A DNA stretch of 64,000 bases from Ignelater luminosus (lineage: Eukaryota > Arthropoda > Insecta > Coleoptera > Elateridae), in NCBI GenBank assembly GCA_011009095.1, contig VTPC01090587.1, positions 1,043,980 to 1,107,979 on the forward strand, written 5' to 3'. A model generated the notes under the pieces. That model was not told the DNA's origin, did not search any database, and saw only the letters and a list, made by a program, of their open reading frames with translations. This document shows positions 61,601-64,000 of this stretch, piece by piece. Positions within the stretch are counted from its first letter, which is position 1. Each line of letters starts with the position of its first letter. The position numbers and the translations under genes were made by a program.

Positions 61601-63211
61601 TTTTCTAGAGACTCTTTAAAAGCTAATTAGGTAATTGCAATTTTACAAACCTGGCTGCAACATCTAAAATTTCAGCATATTCATAATCCTCAGTTAGACG
61701 CTGCAACATACTAAGAGGTTCACTAAAATTAACAGGCATGGGTATTTTAGACAAGTCTTTTCCAATACAATTTTTCATAATATTCCATAAATTTAATGGA
61801 TAGTTTGGTTTTTCTGGCACAGTAATGCGCCTCTGGCGTTTACCGCCCGCCAATCCACCACGTGCAGATGCCACTGTGAGTATATCTGGACTAGGAGACT
61901 TTGATTGTGTACTTCCTGTTACTACCACAACCTATAATACACACAGGGTAAAAATTTCATAATTATAACACAATATTTATTAACCTGTTGTGTTTCTTGT
62001 GTCTCATCAGTCTCGCTGGAACTATCAGAGCTATTACGTCTGTGAGAACCACCTCTAGGAATGTCTAGTGTAAAACGACCATCTGCTGGCTGCGATCCTG
62101 GGGTATTTCCTCCTTCAGCAAGTGCATCATAAAATTCATTCTCATCTTCTTCTTCACCTTCACTTGCACTTACAGGACCATCTACAAAATAAGAAAGGAC
62201 AAATTCTAGCAAGAATGCATTTCCTGTGAAGCAGAACATAAAAATGATGTAGCTCCACAGTAAGTCGTAGGGAATGAGTTCCATGCCGTTAAATATTCCA
62301 TTATTGTTATTTTTATAAAATATTAAATTTATGTATCTCCAAAATATGCAATTCGATAAAAATTCCATTTTATTGCTATTATTCCATTCCTTTTATTAAT
62401 GTGTTACTTTCAATTTACATTTTTTAAGACTTACTAAAATTTTCTTTTTTTTTGACAGATGTCAAATTAGGAAGACTCTTCTTTTAGGTTTTTGAACTTT
62501 TTCTTTAATTCTAGCTGGTACATTTAAGAACAACAAAACATTTTTATTAAAATTATGAGGTTAGATTCACATTAATACAGAAATTTCAATTAATCCCTTT
62601 TCTAATTACAGGTTGTAGTTTACATAATGGAAGAAACAAAAATTTGAAACACAACTTACTTTTCTTGATAACCCTTTTGATTCTAAACTTTCTAAACATT
62701 TTTTTGTCATACTGAACTTTGGAATGTTAAAAACACAATTAATTTTTATTTAATTACTGATTTATCCGTAACACACAACAATGTCAAAGTCTAATTATAT
62801 TAAAATGTGTAAACATATTTAGGAGGAACTCATTATAATGCTGCTCACTAATCATCACAGTTTCTACTACTGCCTTATCAAATAAGGAAGATGATAAAAC
62901 TGGTAGTACACGTGTTTTATACAAATATCACAAGGTCATTTATTATCTATTCCATTATTTGACACAAACTTAAATTCATTTAATCTTAATTTAAGTTGAT
63001 TAACCACAATAAATCTCACCAATCAATGACAATTAAAGAACTTACTAGGTCTGTGTGCGTGTGCATTTGCTGCCTGTTCCAGACGTGAATGTTGCTGTGC
63101 TAAAGTTTCGACCATTTCTTGCAATCGTTGTCTTTGCTCACGTTCATGCTGTAGTAGGCGTGTCCATTTGTGTCCATGCATTTGAGCAGTTTGCAAATAA
63201 TCAGAACATGC
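43517..63211 (-). CDS. Osbp: Oxysterol-binding protein (OSBP type), 3' part of gene, ten exons
   Basis: Lipid-transfer protein that exchanges sterol for PI4P at ER-Golgi contacts. Ten exons join in frame: 63211-63046, 62181-61985, 61931-61651, 55138-55035, 54973-54810, 54730-54610, 52107-51958, 51900-51699, 51574-51441 and 43659-43517. They total 1,662 nt, 553 codons plus the stop, and every junction is GT/AG. The order matches OSBP: coiled coil (KWTRLLQHEREQRQRLQEMV), FFAT-like motif (DENEFYDALAE), then the ORD with LWNIMKNCIGKDLSKIPMPV, KPFNPLLGETYECD, the lipid-phosphate signature EQVSHHPP, and FRGKYLQ. The C-terminal RPDQRLMEEGKWNEAN, EEKQRAARRQREAE, YWEAKEKQDWSRCPDIF is diagnostic of OSBP/OSBP2 rather than other ORPs. 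The PH domain and start codon are beyond the right edge. Three introns exceed 2 kb and are transposon-rich. Confidence 0.95.
43660..45840. other. OSBP last intron, proximal part; nothing firm
   Basis: No host exon. 45410-45548 has an open plus-strand frame with an acidic composition (FEDLSPDLEVEKNDDESLSR and a second PDLEV about 35 codons on). It may be the N-terminal side of the nuclease-like fossil that follows, but I cannot assign it. Confidence 0.4.
45846..46372 (+). pseudogene. XPG/PIN-nuclease-like repeat ORF, degraded
   Basis: Frame 1 (45874-46063): KQATEDADVLIVISAMFIAA, then IIWENIDLLVLLTSLAQHLP and IYFRKPGRGN. Frame 2 (about 46077-46369): HALSRRDTTSSLFGFGKIKF, then ATIFRDPDASVLTISEAGER, LLHLYGGDKATTLDTLRYQL. 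From memory, a repeated arthropod ORF family has the same layout: EADVLIV, then EDxDLLVLL, then HAxSGCDTTSALFGxGKxKF, with acidic residues placed as in XPG-I/FEN1-type nucleases. Here the usual Cys of GCD is Arg, and the frame changes at about 46064. Likely a mobile or multicopy gene relic. The mobilising machinery is unknown to me. Confidence 0.6.
46373..48308. other. OSBP last intron, middle part
   Basis: Contains a (CTGT)n microsatellite at about 47092-47124 and an unexplained 76-codon open frame at 46850-47080 (see findings). A CACCCTGTATATT motif near 48148 looks like a transposon end. Otherwise nothing. Confidence 0.5.
47092..47124 (+). repeat. (CTGT)n microsatellite
   Basis: About eight TCTG/CTGT units with one TTGG interruption. 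Confidence 0.85.
48311..49320. mobile_element. Foldback (mariner-type) element, copy 3, with transposase relic
   Basis: 1,010 bp with termini CAGTGTGTCCAAGATAAGGA and ATCTTGTACACACTG, flanked by TA (48309-48310 and 49321-49322). The arms of about 400 bp (48311-48714 and 48917-49320) are complementary, including TCGAGTAACCATCATCAACG with a matching inverted segment near 49000. The 200 bp between them encode a piece of mariner transposase. This is the fullest copy of the family that also occurs at 29030 and 31004. Confidence 0.9.
48741..48895 (+). pseudogene. Mariner transposase relic inside foldback element
   Basis: The plus-strand frame reads SAVLWPARLPDLTPLDSFLW followed by GYIKNHVLNQNFEEEQQLSQ. 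This is the third-Asp motif of Tc1/mariner (WPxRSPDLTPLDFFLWGYLK) and the following helix. The rest of the gene is missing. It indicates which enzyme class mobilised the family. Confidence 0.8.
49323..51440. other. OSBP last intron, distal part; nothing firm
   Basis: ATCCTGTATGGAGGGTGATT near 50922 and CACCATCCTGTATAG near 51237 could be opposite ends of a decayed element, but the interior does not confirm it. No gene. Confidence 0.4.
51441..51574 (-). CDS. Osbp: OSBP exon: RPDQRLME helix
   Basis: RLRPDQRLMEEGKWNEANTE then KVRLEEKQRAARRQREAEAE, the charged C-terminal helix of the OSBP/OSBP2 subgroup. Acceptor CTGTAG|GTTACG, donor GATG|GTAAGA. Confidence 0.94.
51699..51900 (-). CDS. Osbp: OSBP exon: GTWDDK segment
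   Basis: GTWDDKVEIAPVIGSSGSVE, LAWKRRMPAPDADKFYGFTT, LAAQLNEPEEGIAPTDSR: the late ORD strand and the APTDSR motif typical of OSBP. Acceptor TAAAG|GTACAT, donor CTAG|GTTTGT. Confidence 0.93.
51958..52107 (-). CDS. Osbp: OSBP exon: ORD, YIPYSYF segment
   Basis: DMDITGKGKAVGIKCHLKYI then PYSYFTRDSQRRVKGAV. Acceptor TTCTAG|GCGATA, donor AATG|GTAAGA. Confidence 0.93.
52324..52923. repeat. Possible hAT-type non-autonomous element
   Basis: The left end CAATGATTCTCAATAATTTT resembles the reverse complement of the right end (CAGTGATTCTCAACCACTGT). Both are followed by a TGTG-GGCAC or GTGCCGCAGCACAC segment, as in hAT elements with CAGTGGTTCTCAA termini. The 8-bp flanks (TTGTAATT and CCTTAGGT) do not match, so the boundaries or identity may be wrong. 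Confidence 0.35.
52935..53123. other. GC-rich structured block beside the assembly gap
   Basis: Roughly 60% GC against a very AT-rich background. Contains hairpin-forming pairs GACCGC (52969-52974) with GCGGTC (52987-52992) and GAGGTGC (53086-53092) with GCACCTC (53113-53119), and repeated GCCGAAGCGAGGC/GCCGCGAAGTGAG-like words. No ORF of note. Origin unknown: it could be part of a repeat, a structured RNA, or foreign or assembly-derived sequence. Confidence 0.5.
53193..53686. repeat. Perfect 47-bp inverted repeat flanking the N gap
   Basis: 53193-53239 (AAAATATTTCTTGCCATTTT through GTTAAATTGCTAATA) is the exact reverse complement of 53640-53686. The missing sequence is therefore probably the inside of a palindromic or inverted-repeat element. 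Confidence 0.9.
53240..53639. other. Assembly gap, 400 N
   Basis: Exactly 400 undetermined bases; the round number suggests an estimated or arbitrary length. Falls in an OSBP intron, so no coding exon is known to be lost: the flanking exons join in frame. Confidence 0.98.
54610..54730 (-). CDS. Osbp: OSBP exon: ORD beta-barrel segment
   Basis: VIPLGMAHVEFPSSGNKYSW then RKVTTTVHNIIVGKLWVDQH. The K-T-V-HN-GK-W pattern is conserved in all ORDs. Acceptor CTGCAG|GTTATT, donor CATG|GTAAGT. Confidence 0.93.
54810..54973 (-). CDS. Osbp: OSBP exon: EQVSHHPP signature
   Basis: ETYECDRTDDLGWRAISEQV and SHHPPMVAQYCEG; the two His residues contact the PI4P phosphate in the family. Ends with FRGKYLQ. Acceptor TTGCAG|GTGAAA, donor CAA|GTAAAT (phase 0). 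Confidence 0.95.
55035..55138 (-). CDS. Osbp: OSBP exon: ORD, KPFNPLLG segment
   Basis: CTDPYEQLAHVAAFTISSYS then TTSSRTGKPFNPLLG, the conserved strand and loop that line the sterol pocket. Acceptor TTTCTAG|ATGTAC, donor TTAG|GTAAGT. Confidence 0.93.
55500..57295 (-). mobile_element. pogo/Tigger-type DNA transposon fossil
   Basis: The terminal repeats (left CTCTACCGTATTACAACGAT then TATAAG; right reverse complement CAATACCATATTACATCGAT then TATAAG) are flanked by TA (55498-55499 and 57296-57297). Length is about 1.8 kb with a decayed minus-strand transposase. Inserted in an OSBP intron. The left 400 bp is shared with 21164-21560. Confidence 0.8.
56095..57010 (-). pseudogene. Tigger/pogo DDE transposase, decayed
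   Basis: Reading the minus strand, fragments in several frames match Tigger-type transposases in order: NVTMTLKQIGNPGEMPVF (about 56750), MQSSKSL/LQMAENYHHI (about 56600), PPSILVLNDFVGHLTEKIKT (about 56420-56360), NTDLVIIAGSMTSQLQFLDV then SINKPFKDYLRKEYESWLWM (about 56345-56240) and NHPLTPSGKIKKVPASKLAE (about 56235). Many stops and frameshifts. The LVLNDF Asp belongs to the DDE core. Confidence 0.82.
58710..58862 (+). other. Short ORF with a PHD/C1-like Cys-His cluster
   Basis: 50 codons, ATG to TAA: MVNGTESLESAPVNCGVCGA, then KTVVQCINCVICNCVFHNSC, then IFKLKNCEVN. The spacing C-X2-C-X7-C-X2-C-X7-H-X2-C is the first part of a PHD- or C1-type zinc-binding module. It may be a fragment of a transposon-encoded ORF, since such modules occur in insect mobile-element proteins. 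No partner domain was recognised downstream. Confidence 0.45.
60583..60775. repeat. Inverted repeat (palindromic element), arms about 85 bp
   Basis: TGCGACATTAGTAATGAGAC, then CCGAGAATGG and TTTAAACACAACACA, on the left pair with TGTGTTGTGTTTAAGTCCAT, TCCCGAGTCTCGTTACCAAT and GTCGCA on the right, around a centre near 60680. Arms are diverged about 15%. It makes open frames on both strands that mirror each other. Confidence 0.7.
61651..61931 (-). CDS. Osbp: OSBP exon: start of ORD lipid-binding domain
   Basis: A variable linker (VVVVTGSTQSKSPSPD), then the ORD lid and first strands: LWNIMKNCIGKDLSKIPMPV, NFSEPLSMLQRLTEDYEYAE, ILDVAAR. The donor is CCAG|GTTTGT (phase 2). Confidence 0.93.
61985..62181 (-). 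CDS. Osbp: OSBP exon: FFAT-like motif and Ser-rich linker
   Basis: An acidic stretch (SEGEEEDEN) leads into EFYDALAE, a close fit to the FFAT core EFFDAxE that binds the ER protein VAP. Then comes a low-complexity phospho-acceptor-like run HRRNSSDSSSETDETQETQQ. Acceptor TTTGTAG|ATGGTC, donor CAG|GTTAAT. Confidence 0.9.
62182..63045. other. OSBP intron; nothing recognised
   Basis: Intron between the FFAT exon and the coiled-coil exon; a T-rich run at about 62444-62454. No gene. Confidence 0.6.
63046..63211 (-). CDS. Osbp: OSBP exon: coiled-coil segment
   Basis: ACSDYLQTAQMHGHKWTRLL followed by a Gln/Glu-rich helix (REQRQRLQEMVETLAQQHSR). Acceptor TTTTCAG|GCATG, donor CCTA|GTAAG (phase 1). 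It is the most 5' exon visible. No PH-domain exon was found in the remaining 789 bp. Confidence 0.9.
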
Positions 63212-64000
63212 CTGAAAAGGACAGGAAATTCCTTTTGTAGCATTTATATTTTCTATGTTGTTAAAACAAATGATGATAATTAAAGAATTTAAGTATATTA
63301 ATCATTTCAATGATATAATAAAGCGTGAAACTATAACATCTAACACCTATTTGTAATGTAAGTAACCATAAGCTGTTGAACATTATTCAATCCAATTTAA
63401 ATCTTGATGCATTTTATTTAAATTCCGCAATAAATCATTAAATAATAAGATTACACTATTTGTTCAAATAATGATAGTTCTCCTATTTTTCATTTACAAC
63501 TAGCTATGGCCAAAAACATCTTTAGCATAATGAACACTACAAATGATTTTCTTCATAGTTAATAATATTAGACCAGTAAAATAATATATGAAGGTGAATT
63601 TTGAAATAAATAAAACTGCTGAAGACTGATTGACTTAGTGATCCTTTATAAGGGACTAATTTTGTTCTCCTCAACCCTTTGTGCAATAAAACAAAAGAAC
63701 ATAGACAAGTTTCAAAACATGCAGGCTTTTGTTTTATTTCCTCTGATTGCTCAGCTCCAACAAAGAGTTGAAATTAACAAAATTACCATCAGGTCAATAG
63801 ATTTTCAGCAGTTTCGTCCATTTCAAAATTAGTTCTATTCCAAGATCTAGAATAATCTTATTTGATTGATCTATTCTTAACTATTTAGTTTGAGCTACAT
63901 CTGCCAGACGGCTGCACTGGTGGTAAGCAGAAAGGGTTTTACATTTATTAAGACAGGAAATATTGCAGTGCAAATTGTCGCTTGAAAGCAGAACTATTCC
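63212..64000. other. OSBP intron to right edge; nothing recognised
   Basis: No further OSBP exon could be identified; the upstream exons should lie past the window. Confidence 0.5.

Larger units (their letters stand above)
57298..61650. other. OSBP intron; one small zinc-finger-like ORF and a palindrome
   Basis: No host exon was recognised. The two supported items (58710-58862 and 60583-60775) are listed separately. The rest is AT-rich without clear coding. Confidence 0.5.

Overview
The window is AT-rich (well over 60% A+T by eye), gene-poor and full of transposable elements, as expected of an insect nuclear genome with long introns. Only two host genes can be supported, both on the minus strand. 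The first is 14-3-3 epsilon, complete in three coding exons from 35,167 down to 5,953. The second is the 3' part of an oxysterol-binding protein gene (OSBP type), in ten coding exons from 63,211 down to 43,517. Its 5' part, including any PH domain, lies beyond the right edge. The protein sequences are clearly those of an arthropod and most likely an insect, but I cannot name the order from sequence alone.

Layout. 1-5,952 is the 3' side of 14-3-3 epsilon, with only small repeats. 5,953-35,167 is the 14-3-3 epsilon gene. Its 17-kb second intron holds a hAT transposon (10,141-14,132) with a complete mariner inserted inside its transposase gene (10,999-12,303). It also holds several inverted-repeat elements, a mariner fossil, a hAT fossil (about 19.0-19.8 kb) and a partial copy of sequence from a pogo/Tigger element (about 21.1-21.6 kb). 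Its 11.4-kb first intron holds a nearly intact two-gene PIF/Harbinger element (24,885-28,319), two long foldback elements (29,030-29,935 and 31,004-31,616) and a GC-rich patch ending in AATAAA plus a poly(A) run (about 33.86-34.04 kb). 35.2-43.5 kb is intergenic. It contains a 1.1-kb inverted-repeat element with a 62-bp minisatellite and a hammerhead-ribozyme-like core (37,314-38,396), and a small MITE.

43.5-64 kb is the OSBP gene. Its introns hold a degraded XPG/PIN-nuclease-like repeat ORF (45.85-46.37 kb), a third foldback element that keeps a piece of mariner transposase (48,311-49,320), a GC-rich structured block, a 400-N assembly gap flanked by a perfect 47-bp inverted repeat (53,193-53,686), a pogo/Tigger fossil (55,500-57,295) and a short zinc-finger-like ORF.

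The two host proteins act separately. 14-3-3 epsilon is a cytosolic phosphopeptide-binding adaptor. OSBP is a lipid-transfer protein that works at ER-Golgi contacts. Nothing in the sequence links them beyond adjacency and shared orientation. Most of the biological interest lies in the mobile elements: clean nested insertions with readable target-site duplications, a mariner whose ORF is intact, a Harbinger transposase with one visible nonsense codon, and structured sequences I could not assign.
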